Below, piece by piece: positions 7,874 to 15,987 of a stretch of DNA of 64,000 nucleotides. Made by a program: the position numbers and the translations under genes. This stretch comes from Streptomyces fungicidicus (lineage in GTDB: Bacteria; Actinomycetota; Actinomycetes; Streptomycetales; Streptomycetaceae): contig NZ_CP023407.1 of NCBI RefSeq assembly GCF_003665435.1, positions 248,001 to 312,000 on the forward strand, given 5' to 3'. The notes under the pieces were generated by a model, which saw nothing but the letters and a program-made list of their open reading frames with translations, was not told the origin of the DNA and did not search any database. Each line of letters starts with the position of its first letter. Positions within the stretch are counted from its first letter, which is position 1.

Positions 7874-8527
7874 GGTTTGTTGGAGAGGTGCTGGTCACAG
7901 CCACTGGTTGAAGACTGCGACCAACACGGTCGCCTCGTAGCGGACGGCGAGCTTGTCGTATCTCGTGGCCACGGCCCGGTGGCGCTTGAGGCGGTTGATC
8001 CCGCACGCGACGACATGCCGCTCGCTGTAGTCGGTTTTGTCGAACTTCGGCGGCCGACCGCCTCGGGCACCGAGTTTCTGGCGGTTGCGGACGCGGTCGG
8101 CGGGGACCGGGATGGTCGCCTTGATCCCGCTTCTGCGCAGGTAGGCCCGGTTGCGGCGGGAGTCGTACGCTTTGTCGGCCCGCACCCGGTCCGGCCGCCT
8201 GCGGGGCCTGCCCGGACCAAGGCGGGGTACCCGGATGGCTTCCAGGACCGGCTCGAATTCGGCGAGTCACCCCGCTGGCCGGCTGTGATCACGACGCTCA
8301 GCGGCTTCTGCCCCTGCTCGACGGCAAGGTGGATCTTGGTGGTCAGGCCGCCTCGGGAACGTGCGTGAGCAGGGTCGGCCGGCTCAACGGCAATGCCGCC
8401 GGGCGGTTCCTTTTGCAGATCCCCTTTTTCGAGGCTCCGGCGGCGTGCTGGTGGGCCCGGCAGACGGTGGAGTCGATGTTCACGTCCCAGGTGATCAGGC
8501 CCTTCGCGTCCACTTTCGCAACGGGCC
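7874..8527 (-). mobile_element. Internally deleted IS5-family element
   Basis: About 654 bp flanked by CTAG on both sides (7870-7873 and 8528-8531). Its ends, GGTTTGTTGGAGAGGTG on the left and GGCCCGTTGCGAAAGTG reading in from the right, match at about 10 of 17 positions and look like terminal inverted repeats. The right end passes straight into mid-transposase coding sequence, so the promoter and the N-terminal ~100 codons are deleted. It cannot move by itself but may be mobilisable in trans. Confidence 0.65.
7895..8510 (-). pseudogene. IS5-family transposase, 5' deleted and frameshifted
   Basis: Reading leftward, the frames give DAKGLITWDVNIDSTV, then KGDLQKEPPGG, RSRGGLTTKIHLAVEQGQ and [12 protein letters not shown]. 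About 1 nt appears missing near 8260 (family reads GDSPQFE), and the rest continues in another frame as [19 protein letters not shown] to NQWL-stop. This is the DDE catalytic half of a very common Streptomyces IS5 transposase. Because part of the family also uses a -1 slippage site at a run of five A residues (8425-8429 here), two frame changes are present, one probably natural and one a lesion. The N-terminal half is gone. Confidence 0.8.
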
Positions 8528-9438
8528 CTAGGCACTGTCTGACAAACGATCTTGGGCGGGTTCGCGGAGCCAGAGGATGAGTGCCGCAAGGTGGAGTCCG
8601 GCCTTGTAGCGGGTGGCCAGTTTGTCGAAGCGGGTGGCGATCGCGCGGAACTGCTTGAGGCGGTTGAAGCAGCGTTCGACCACGTTGCGGGCCTTGTAAA
8701 GCTCTCGGTCGAAGGCCGGCGGCCTGCCGCCGGCCTGACCGCGCCGCACACGGTTGGCCTTCTGATCCGCCCGCTCCGGGATCACCGCCCGGATACCCCT
8801 GCGCCGCAGAGACTGGCGGATCGCCCGGGACGAGTAGGCCTTGTCCGCGATGACCGCGTCGGGCCTGCGGCGGGGCCGTCCGGCCCCGGTCCGGGGCACC
8901 TTCACGCCGTCCATGACCTCGTCAAACACGGTGGAATCGTTGACGTTGCCGGGCGTGACGACGACGGCCAGGGGCAGGCCACGGCCATCGCAGGCGAGAT
9001 GGACCTTGGTGGTCAGCCCACCGCGGGACCGGCCGAGCGCCTGGCCAGCCGTCGCGCATGCCGGATCTTCCAGTTCGTCCCCTGCCGCCGCCCCTTTTTG
9101 CGGGCTCCGGCGGCGTGCTGGTGGGCTCGGTTGATCGTGGAGTCGACCGAAACCGTCCACTCCACGGTTCCGATGGAGTCGTCCCGGACCTGGACCTGCT
9201 CGAGCAGGCGGGTCCAGGTGCCGTCCGCCTCCCAGCGGGCGAACCGCTCATAGACCGTCTGCCACGGCCCATAGCGTTCCGGCAGGTCACGCCACGGCGC
9301 ACCGGTCCGCAACCGCCACAACACCCCGTTGATCACCTGCCGGTGATCCCGCCACGGACGCCCTCGCCCGTCAACACCTGGCAGCAGCGGCGCTATCCGC
9401 TCCCACGCCGAATCCGTCAGCTCACCACGACCCACCAC
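8528..9438 (-). CDS. IS5-family transposase, two frames joined by -1 frameshift
   Basis: Frame A (9438 to about 9095; begins MVGRGELTDSAWERIAPLLP) holds the HTH and first catalytic Asp (TVSVDST). Frame B (to 8528; RSRGGLTTKVHL, VIADKAYSSRAIR, ARNVVERCFNRLKQ) holds the second Asp and the catalytic Glu. They overlap between 9160 and 9013 with frame B one nucleotide back, and the five-A run at 9095-9099 is a suitable slippery site, matching programmed -1 frameshifting known in this IS group. The reading frame continues through the inverted repeat, and its TAG stop is supplied by the CTAG target duplication. Apart from that it looks intact and possibly active. Confidence 0.85.
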
Positions 9439-9460
9439 AAGATCAATTATCAGACAGGGC
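8532..9460 (-). mobile_element. Complete IS5-family insertion sequence, 929 bp
   Basis: Flanked by CTAG duplications (8528-8531, 9461-9464). The inverted ends GCACTGTCTGACAAACGATC and GCCCTGTCTGATAATTGATC agree at 16 of 20 positions. CTAG is the usual 4-bp target of IS5-group elements. It carries a full two-frame transposase and its left target copy is shared with the right flank of the deleted element, so it landed directly beside it. Confidence 0.88.
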
Positions 9461-10354
9461 CTAGCGGCGGGCGGCCGCGAGACTGTCGGCGAGGTGGAGC
9501 AGATCCGCGGCGAGCGGGGAGTCCGCGCTCCACACCGCTTCGAAGGAGATCTGCACCTCCCGGCCCTCGTTCAGCAGCGGGCGGTGGGGAACATCGGGCG
9601 AGGTGAGCTTGGAGCGGGGGACCATGGCCGATCCCAGACCGAGCTTCGTCCAGTCCTCCAGGGCCTGGTAGCCGGCGGCTTCGCCCGGATAGGTGCGCAG
9701 GGGCATCTCGTGGGCCTCGAAGAGCTGCGTGGTGAACGTGGTCAGGCCGCAGGCGTCCGGCACGAGGATGAAGCACTCCTCGCCGGCGTCCTGGAGTTCG
9801 AGGGGAGCCGCTTTCGCGGTGTCGGGGCTGACGACGACCATCGGTTCGACGTCCACGACGCGATGCTCGAAGCGCGGCATCGCCGTCACGGCCGGGATCA
9901 GGATGATGTCGAGCGCGCCGGCGGTCAGGCAGTCGCGCAGCTCCCGCATGTTCGCCTCGCGCAGCACGAGGTCACGCGGGTGGGGCAGGTCGCGGACCAT
10001 GCTGAAGGCACGGGCGACCAACTGGGAGCCGATCAGCGGAGAGAGCCCCATACGGATCTTCCTCTCGCCGCCGGCTTCGGTCAGCCGCCCGGCCTCCGCC
10101 GCGACGGCGTCGAGCGCCTCGAGGGCGCGCTCGATCAGCGGCAGGATCCGGGCGCCGAACGCCGTCCGGGTCACGCCGCGCGGGGACCGGTCGAACAGCT
10201 TCTCGCCCAGGCGCTCCTCCAGCCTGGCGATGCCGTTCGACAGGGCGGGCTGTGTCACACCGTAGGCGCGGGCGGCTGCGCTGAACGACTTGGTCTCCGC
10301 GACCGTCTGCGCGTATCGGAGACCTTCGAGATTCAGCCGATCAGCCATAGCCAT
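9461..10354 (-). CDS. LysR-type transcriptional regulator
   Basis: 297 aa LTTR. The winged HTH (about 7-66) reads LNLEGLRYAQTVAETKSFSA, AARAYGVTQPALSNGIARLE, RLGEKLFDRSPRG; the periplasmic-binding-like effector domain follows (about 90-290). It diverges from the MFS transporter at 10606 across 251 bp, where a 17-bp dyad with T-N11-A character is found. Its TAG stop codon is the right CTAG copy of the insertion sequence, so the coding sequence was not damaged by the insertion. Likely activator of the divergent exporter in response to an unknown co-inducer. Confidence 0.93.
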   Translation of the reverse strand: MAMADRLNLEGLRYAQTVAETKSFSAAARAYGVTQPALSNGIARLEERLGEKLFDRSPRGVTRTAFGARILPLIERALEALDAVAAEAGRLTEAGGERKIRMGLSPLIGSQLVARAFSMVRDLPHPRDLVLREANMRELRDCLTAGALDIILIPAVTAMPRFEHRVVDVEPMVVVSPDTAKAAPLELQDAGEECFILVPDACGLTTFTTQLFEAHEMPLRTYPGEAAGYQALEDWTKLGLGSAMVPRSKLTSPDVPHRPLLNEGREVQISFEAVWSADSPLAADLLHLADSLAAARR

Positions 10355-10430
10355 CGCTTATCGCTCCATTCACCGCCGCCCCCTACCAGGCAGTTCGGCA
10401 CATGCCTAAGGTGAGGCTCTGCCGTTTGAG

Positions 10431-10447
10431 CATAACCAGAATTTATG
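10431..10447. promoter_or_regulatory. Candidate LysR-type operator
   Basis: CATAA-N7-TTATG, a 5+5 bp dyad containing the T-N11-A pattern of LTTR boxes, is one of the few AT-rich spots in the LysR/MFS spacer. A direct repeat TGAGCAT (10427-10433 and 10446-10452) overlaps it. The rest of the 10355-10605 gap shows nothing else I can support. Confidence 0.55.
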
Positions 10448-10605
10448 AGCATCATCTTGTTCCCCCTCCGGGGGTTCAGCACCTGACCGACCTGGAGAGC
10501 GGCAGGGTCCGTTGTGAAAGCCCTGGAGCCGGCGACCGGACCGCCGGCCTCCGTGAACCGAACCGAGGCGGACTCCGCCCCTGAGAACCCTCCCCGGAAG
10601 AGAGC

Positions 10606-11868
10606 ATGACCGACACCGCACCCGCCGACATGACGCACCACATGTCCGACCCCGAACAGGCACAACGTCGCATCCTGCGCGTCCTGGTCGCCTCCCAGGT
10701 GCTCAGCGGAGCCGGGCTCGCCGCGGGCGTCACCGTCGGCGCCCTGCTCGCCCAGGACATGCTCGGCTCCACCAGCCTCGCGGGACTGCCCAGCGCCCTG
10801 TTCACCGCCGGCTCAGCGCTCGCCGCCGTCGCCGTCGGCCGCATCTCCCAGGCCCGCGGCCGCCGCCCCGGCCTCGCGACCGGCTACCTCACCGGCGCGA
10901 TCGGCTCCGCCGGTGTCATCACCGCCGCGGTCGTGGACAACCCCGTCCTGCTCTTCATCGCCCTCTTCGTCTACGGCGCCGGCACCGCCACCAACCTTCA
11001 GGCCCGCTACGCCGGAGCCGACCTCGCCGTCCCCGGCCACCGGGCCCGGGCCGTCTCCACCGTCCTGGTCGCCACCACCCTCGGCGGCGTCACGGGTCCC
11101 AACCTCGCCGCACCCACCGGCGCCTTCGCCGAAACCCTCCACATCCCCGGCCTCGCCGGTCCCTTCATCCTGTCCGGCATCGCCTACGCACTGGCCTCAC
11201 TCGTTCTCGCCCTCTGGCTGCGCCCCGACCCGCTGCTGCTGGCCCGCGCCCTCGCGCAGACCGCTCGACCCGACGCCGCCGTGCCGGCCGCCGGCAAGGC
11301 AACCGACACGGCCGAGGACCGTGGAGGCGTGGTCCTCGGTGCGCTGGTCATGGTCCTCACCCAACTCGTCATGGTCGCGGTCATGACCATGACGCCGGTC
11401 CACATGCATGACCACGGCCACGGAACCGCCGCCTCCGGCCTCGTCATCGCCATACACGTCGGCGCCATGTACCTGCCCTCGCCTCTGACCGGCCGGCTCG
11501 TCGACCGCCACGGCCGTCTGAGGGTCGCCGCCGCATCCGGCATCACCCTCCTGGCCGCCGGTGTCCTGGCCGCCACCGCGCCCGGCGACTCCGTCACCCT
11601 CCTCGCCCTGGCGCTCGCCCTGCTGGGAGTGGGCTGGAACTTCGGCCTCGTCTCCGGCACCGCGATCATCACCGACACCGTGCCTCTCGCCACCAGGGCC
11701 AAGACCCAGGGCATGGTCGACGTCGCCATCGCGATCGCCGGTGCCACCGGGGGTATGGCCTCCGGCATCATGGTCGCCGCCGCCGGCTACCCCGCACTCG
11801 CCCTCACCGGCGGCGTCCTCTCCCTCGCCCTCCTCCCCGCCATCGCCGCCACCGCCCACCGCCGGTGA
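10606..11868 (+). CDS. MFS transporter (12-helix, YfcJ/arabinose-efflux-like)
   Basis: 420 aa with 12 predicted membrane segments; helices 1-6 and 7-12 are split by a loop around residue 220-240. The helix 2-3 loop reads GRISQARGRRPG and its counterpart between helices 8 and 9 GRLVDRHGRLR, typical MFS A-motifs. A histidine-rich extracytoplasmic loop (HMHDHGHG, about residue 266-273) is unusual and could bind metal. The Shine-Dalgarno GGAAGAG precedes ATG by 7 nt. The divergent LysR gene presumably controls it. Substrate unknown. Confidence 0.85.
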   Translation: MTDTAPADMTHHMSDPEQAQRRILRVLVASQVLSGAGLAAGVTVGALLAQDMLGSTSLAGLPSALFTAGSALAAVAVGRISQARGRRPGLATGYLTGAIGSAGVITAAVVDNPVLLFIALFVYGAGTATNLQARYAGADLAVPGHRARAVSTVLVATTLGGVTGPNLAAPTGAFAETLHIPGLAGPFILSGIAYALASLVLALWLRPDPLLLARALAQTARPDAAVPAAGKATDTAEDRGGVVLGALVMVLTQLVMVAVMTMTPVHMHDHGHGTAASGLVIAIHVGAMYLPSPLTGRLVDRHGRLRVAAASGITLLAAGVLAATAPGDSVTLLALALALLGVGWNFGLVSGTAIITDTVPLATRAKTQGMVDVAIAIAGATGGMASGIMVAAAGYPALALTGGVLSLALLPAIAATAHRR

Positions 11869-11970
11869 ATCGACGGAGCGAAGCCGGGCGCCGTCGTCCA
11901 CATCACCGCCACCGACCCCGTCGCGCCCCTCGGCCCGCCCGCCCGGCGCCGGTCGTCTACGCGCTGCGAC

Positions 11971-12807
11971 TCAGCGTCGGTCCCGGCCGCTCTCCCGGCT
12001 GTTCCTGACCAGGACGACGCCCGCCCCCACCGCCACAGCGGCCGCGAGGGCGGCCAGGACGAGGTGTCCTGGTACGGCGGAGGCGAGAGCGGAGACCCGC
12101 CGCTCCCACGCGTACTCGGTGTCCACGTCCAGCAGCGAAGGCAGGGCGGCTGATCCGTCGAAGGCGAGGAACATCGCTCCGAGGGTGATGAAGAGCAGGC
12201 CGCCGAGCACGGTGGTGCTGTGCAGGTGCAGGCGTCCGATCCGGAAACCCCGTCCTCGCAGCCAAGCCCGCCGGCCCAGTTGCCAGCGGTCCCACAAGAG
12301 GGCCAGGACGAAGAGGGGAGCGGCCATGCCCAGGGCGTACACCGCCAGGAGCAGGCCGCCCCGCAACGGGCTTCCGCCGAGGGCGGCGACCGTGAGGATG
12401 CTGCCCAGGATGGGCCCCGCGCAGAACCCCGCGAGCCCGTACACCGCGCCGAGGGCGACGGTGGAGGACGCCGGGCCGGTGGGGGCGCCGGCCCGCTGCT
12501 GCAGGCGGCGGGAGCCGAAGCCGAGTCCGAGGAGTTGCACGACGCCCAGAGCGATCATGGTCCAGCCGCCGACGAGGACAAGCGTGTCCCGGTGGCCGAT
12601 GAAGAGGCGACTGGCCAAGGACCCGGCCGCTCCAAGGGGGACGAGCGTCAGGCACAGCCCGGCGTAGAAGGCGGCGGTGTGCCGCAGCAGCCGTGTCCTG
12701 TTGGTGAAGGAGTAGGCGAAGAAGGCGGGCAGGAGAAGGGCACTGCACGGGCTGAGCAGCGCGAGGAGCCCACCGAGGAAGGCAAGGAGGATACCGGCGT
12801 CGGTCAT
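11971..12807 (-). CDS. ccdA: CcdA/DsbD-type thiol reductant membrane transporter
   Basis: 278 aa integral membrane protein of the cytochrome c biogenesis CcdA (DsbD beta-domain) family, which moves reducing equivalents from cytoplasmic thioredoxin to extracytoplasmic thiols. Six to seven hydrophobic segments are visible; the paired cysteines lie in LLSPCSALLLPAF (helix 1) and GLAGFCAGPILGS (helix 4), the expected redox pair. The start ATG overlaps the stop of the DsbA-like gene (ATGA), so the two are translationally coupled. The C-terminus adds an extra hydrophobic helix and a basic tail. The partner gene order argues for a dedicated oxidoreductase couple rather than general cytochrome c maturation. 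Confidence 0.9.
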   Translation of the reverse strand: MTDAGILLAFLGGLLALLSPCSALLLPAFFAYSFTNRTRLLRHTAAFYAGLCLTLVPLGAAGSLASRLFIGHRDTLVLVGGWTMIALGVVQLLGLGFGSRRLQQRAGAPTGPASSTVALGAVYGLAGFCAGPILGSILTVAALGGSPLRGGLLLAVYALGMAAPLFVLALLWDRWQLGRRAWLRGRGFRIGRLHLHSTTVLGGLLFITLGAMFLAFDGSAALPSLLDVDTEYAWERRVSALASAVPGHLVLAALAAAVAVGAGVVLVRNSRESGRDRR

Positions 12808-13580
12808 TTCGCTTCGCTCCCGCTCCTGGTGAGGGCGTCGCGGATCGCCTTGTCGAAGGCGTCGGTGGGCTGGGCTCCGAGAATGGGTGTGCCGTTGACG
12901 AGGAAAGCGGGAGTGCTGGTGACGCCGAGGGTGTACCCCTCGGCACGGTCGCGGTCCACTGCCTGACGGGCCTGGTCCGATTCCATGTCCTCGCGGAATC
13001 GCGTGAGGTCGGCGACACCGGCCGCTTTCGCGTGGGCGACGAGTTCGGTCTGCGTGAACTCGCCGGTGTTGCGCTCGCGCGGCTCGGCGTAGAGGCGGTC
13101 GTGGAACTCCCAGAAGGCGCCTTGGCGACCGGCGGCCCAGGCAGCGCGCGCGGCCCGTTCGGACTCCTCGCCGAAGATGGGGAAGTTGCGCCACTCTATG
13201 CGCAGCACTCCCTTCTCCACATGGGTGCGCAGGAGTTCCTGCTTGGTCTCGCGAGCGAAGCGTCCGCAGAACGGGCACTGGAAGTCGGAGTACTCGATCA
13301 TCACCACGGGTGCGTCGACCGGCCCGACGGCCAGGGGGTCGTCGGCCTCACGGCGCGCCAGGTCGGGGCCCGCCGGTGCGGAGTCCCCGGGCACGGGCTC
13401 CGCCGTGGCCTCGGACCGGGAGTGGTCGGGACGCGAGCCGGAGTCGGAGCCACCGGTCACGACCAAGGCCGTGGCGGTGACGGCTGCCGCGACCAGAACG
13501 GTTGCGGCCCACACCGCGCGGCTGCGGCGTGCGCGCGTCCGAGGCGTGGCAGGGGTGGAAACGGAAGACTTCTCGGGCAT
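12804..13580 (-). CDS. Membrane-anchored DsbA-like thioredoxin-fold protein
   Basis: 258 aa. A cytoplasmic basic N-tail, one membrane anchor (about 25-43) and a low-complexity linker lead to a DsbA/thioredoxin_4 domain (about 82-250). The active site CPFC is in IEYSDFQCPFCGRFARE, and the cis-proline loop is VTSTPAFLVNG. It acts outside the membrane on protein disulfides. It overlaps the CcdA start by 4 nt and follows the CPVC membrane protein by 75 nt. The three probably form an electron relay in which CcdA keeps this protein reduced, or the CPVC protein oxidises it. Confidence 0.9.
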   Translation of the reverse strand: MPEKSSVSTPATPRTRARRSRAVWAATVLVAAAVTATALVVTGGSDSGSRPDHSRSEATAEPVPGDSAPAGPDLARREADDPLAVGPVDAPVVMIEYSDFQCPFCGRFARETKQELLRTHVEKGVLRIEWRNFPIFGEESERAARAAWAAGRQGAFWEFHDRLYAEPRERNTGEFTQTELVAHAKAAGVADLTRFREDMESDQARQAVDRDRAEGYTLGVTSTPAFLVNGTPILGAQPTDAFDKAIRDALTRSGSEAK

Positions 13581-13655
13581 GAGGGAAACACGCTCCTGTG
13601 AGCAGAAGATCAGGTGAGCCCGGCCGGCCCCGCAGAGCGGGCGGGCGGGATGGCG

Positions 13656-14171
13656 TCAGGCGCGGGGCGCGGGGCAGGTGCTCTGGGCGTTGAGGCGTCG
13701 GAGTGCCGCCTCGGCGAGCAGTGCCACTGAGGCAAGAGCGAGCAGAGGTTGGAGCGGTGCCCAGTAGCTGAGCGCGCCGCCTGTGCCGAGCAGCAGCAGA
13801 ACGATCTTGTTGCAGACGGGGCAGCCCACCGCGAAGAAGGACAGCACTCCCCCGATCATGCCGATTCGGCCACCGGACGCAGCAGGCGGGCCGGGGCGCA
13901 GATATGTGCCGAGTACCAGCCCCGAGAGCAGCGCGGTCAGGGCGAGGGCCGGGTAGTTCCACCACTGGACGGGGACTTCCCGGCCGAAGAACGCGTTGGG
14001 GACGACGGCGGTCGGCACTCCGACGACGACGGCCGTGGCGGCGGCGGAGGCGGCGGCTGCCAGCCACTGCCGGGGCTCCCACAGGCGCAGCGCGCCCCAG
14101 GCGGTGCGCGGGGAGCGGCTGCGTCTGACGGCTGTGAGAACAGGTTCGAAGGAAGCGGGCGACAGGCCCAT
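13656..14171 (-). CDS. Small membrane protein with CPVC redox motif
   Basis: 171 aa from ATG 14171 (GGAG about 8 nt upstream; an in-frame ATG at 14207 is less well placed). Four hydrophobic segments are visible. Between the third and fourth lies FFAVGCPVCNKIVLLLLG, a CxxC in a membrane-proximal loop, reminiscent of VKOR-like disulfide generators although I cannot assign it to that family. Its place as first of three thiol-redox genes makes a role in electron transfer to or from the DsbA-like protein the best guess. A 42-nt hairpin precedes it. Confidence 0.75.
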   Translation of the reverse strand: MGLSPASFEPVLTAVRRSRSPRTAWGALRLWEPRQWLAAAASAAATAVVVGVPTAVVPNAFFGREVPVQWWNYPALALTALLSGLVLGTYLRPGPPAASGGRIGMIGGVLSFFAVGCPVCNKIVLLLLGTGGALSYWAPLQPLLALASVALLAEAALRRLNAQSTCPAPRA

Positions 14172-14216
14172 GAGGAAGTCTCCGTTACTCAGGAGGGACG
14201 CGGGCACAGGGCCGCT

Positions 14217-14258
14217 CCCGCGCTTCCGGTGCCCTGTCCAGGGCCCCGGAAGCGCGGG
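14217..14258. promoter_or_regulatory. Strong hairpin before the thiol-redox operon
   Basis: CCCGCGCTTCCGG and CCGGAAGCGCGGG form a perfect 13-bp stem, and the enclosed GCCCTG-TC-CAGGGC extends it to about 18 bp. It lies between the gene ending at 14274 and the start at 14171. It is either a terminator of the upstream gene or an attenuator of the redox operon; there is no U-tract. Confidence 0.7.
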
Positions 14259-14273
14259 ACGGCGCGGGCCGGT

Positions 14274-14714
14274 CTAGATCCTCAGTACGCGGACACGCGG
14301 AGGTGGTGCCTTGGCGGAGGAATCCTGGCTGTGCGCGGGCCACCGTGCGGTCCGCGGTCCCTCTGCCCCGCCGAGGGAGGGCACTTCGGCTGCGGCGGGC
14401 GCCGCGAGATGGGGACTGCTCGACTGCTCCGGCGCCTGACGTTCGGGACAGGAGCCGCCCCTGACCTTCGAGACCTCGTCGGAGTCCGCGGCCACCTCGG
14501 CGGCGGTGGACACCGAAACGTCGTCTCCTGCGTACGCCCGACCTTCAGTTGACGCGGACAGCGGATTGCCGGCCGCAGCCCCGTGGAAGGCCGCTCGGCC
14601 GGAGTTGCCCTGCAGACCGGTGTGCCCCTGAACGCACAACTGGGCGAAGAGAACGGCGACCAGCAGCAGGAGGACGGTGCACGTCGACCGGTCGGTCGTG
14701 CCTGCTCGGCGCAC
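14274..14714 (-). CDS. Small single-span membrane or secreted protein of unknown function
   Basis: 146 aa from GTG 14714, preceded by GGAAGGGGGAGAG. Residues about 10-28 (CTVLLLLVAVLFAQLCVQG) form a signal anchor; the rest is an alanine/serine/proline-rich extracytoplasmic tail with two or three cysteines. Longer upstream in-frame starts exist but add arginine/proline-rich noise. I do not recognise a family. It precedes the thiol-redox genes on the same strand, separated by the hairpin at 14217-14258. Confidence 0.55.
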   Translation of the reverse strand: MRRAGTTDRSTCTVLLLLVAVLFAQLCVQGHTGLQGNSGRAAFHGAAAGNPLSASTEGRAYAGDDVSVSTAAEVAADSDEVSKVRGGSCPERQAPEQSSSPHLAAPAAAEVPSLGGAEGPRTARWPAHSQDSSAKAPPPRVRVLRI

Positions 14715-14925
14715 CTCTCCCCCTTCCCTGCCGGACGAGCCGTCCGGCACCGCGCTGGTGCTTCCGCCAACCGTACTTGCCCGGTCGGCGCGGCCGGCAA
14801 CGGGGTTGCGACAGTCCGGCGGTCGGCGGAACCGGCCATGAGCCGGCCGATGAGTTCCGGGTCGGGCGGGAGTCCGACATGAAGGACCGCCGGCAGGTTG
14901 ATGCACTCGCTACCGAAGGAGACCC

Positions 14926-15483
14926 ATGGCGAAGCTCGTCTACTCGATGATCACCTCGCTCGACGGCTACGCCGAGGCGGCGGAGGGCGACCTCGGTAAC
15001 GGGGCCCAGGACCGGGAGGTGCATACCTTCGTCAACGACCTCTTCCGCCCCGTCGGCACGTACCTCTACGGCCGGCGGATGTACGAGACGATGGTCTACT
15101 GGGAGACCGCGCCCGCCGAGCCCGACGCGCCGCCGCACATCCGGCAGTACGCCCGCGACTGGCGGGCGGCGGAGAAGATCGTGTACTCCACGACGCTCGA
15201 ATCGGTGTCCAGCGCGAAGACCAGGATCGAGCGGACCTTCGACCCGGACGCGGTGCGCAAGCTCAAGGCCGAAGCGGATCACGATCTCACGGTCGACGGG
15301 CCGAATCTCGCGGCCCAGGCGATCGCGGCAGGTCTGGTGGACGAGTACCACCTGTTCGTCACCACGAGCGTGGTCGGCGGCGGCAAGCGGTTCTTCCCCG
15401 ACGGCGTGCGCCTCGATCTCGACCTCGTCGAGCAGCGCGCCTTCGACAGCGGGCTGATCTACGCGCGCTACCGGACCCGCTGA
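14926..15483 (+). CDS. Dihydrofolate reductase-fold (RibD C-terminal-like) protein
   Basis: 185 aa with a good Shine-Dalgarno (GAAGGAG, 6 nt before ATG). Landmarks: MAKLVYSMITSLDGYAE, TYLYGRRMYETM, LTVDGPNLAAQAIAAGLVDEY and SVVGGGKRFFPDG. It belongs to the same fold family as 1879-2445, but identity between the two appears low. Members are NADPH-binding reductases of unknown substrate. No clear operon partner. Confidence 0.87.
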   Translation: MAKLVYSMITSLDGYAEAAEGDLGNGAQDREVHTFVNDLFRPVGTYLYGRRMYETMVYWETAPAEPDAPPHIRQYARDWRAAEKIVYSTTLESVSSAKTRIERTFDPDAVRKLKAEADHDLTVDGPNLAAQAIAAGLVDEYHLFVTTSVVGGGKRFFPDGVRLDLDLVEQRAFDSGLIYARYRTR

Positions 15484-15525
15484 GGAAAGGAGCAAGGCTG
15501 ACAGAGGACCAGGTCAGCCGCAGTC

Positions 15526-15837
15526 TCACGGGCCTGGACGCCCACGGTTCCGACGGCTGGAACAGGGTCGACCCGAACGGTGGGTTCGTCCAGCACCGTC
15601 GCAGGACGTGCCCCGAGCGCGTCGCGTGCTCCGGTTGGCGGCCAGCAGACACACCCACACGACGACCAGGGCGGCCGACACCAGGATGCCGCCCGTGTCG
15701 GTGCCGTCGGCGATCCGCCACCCGAGCAGCCCCGTGGAGAGGGCCAGCATGGGCCAATACACCTTCGGCCCCCATCGGTTGCCCGGCCTGGTCCACGTCG
15801 GCGGCACTCGGGAATCAGAACGTTGCGGCTGCTTCAT
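15526..15837 (-). CDS. Small two-helix membrane protein
   Basis: 103 codons from ATG 15837. Two adjacent hydrophobic segments (about 28-41 and 50-67, GGILVSAALVVVWVCLLAAN) follow a polar N-terminus (MKQPQRSDSRVPPTW). The C-terminal 35 residues are Arg/Ser-rich and may not be structured. I recognise no family, though short proteins of this layout are frequent in Streptomyces. Confidence 0.5.
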   Translation of the reverse strand: MKQPQRSDSRVPPTWTRPGNRWGPKVYWPMLALSTGLLGWRIADGTDTGGILVSAALVVVWVCLLAANRSTRRARGTSCDGAGRTHRSGRPCSSRRNRGRPGP

Positions 15838-15987
15838 GCGCGCTCAACTACCCTCTTGGGCCTCAGACATGACCGCCGGGCGCTCTCGACACGGGGCCGC
15901 CCGGCGTGCGCCCGGCCGGCGGAACGGCTCTTCCGGCGGAACGACGTCGGCCGCCGGAAGAGCTTGCGGGGCTGGTGCCGGACGAGG

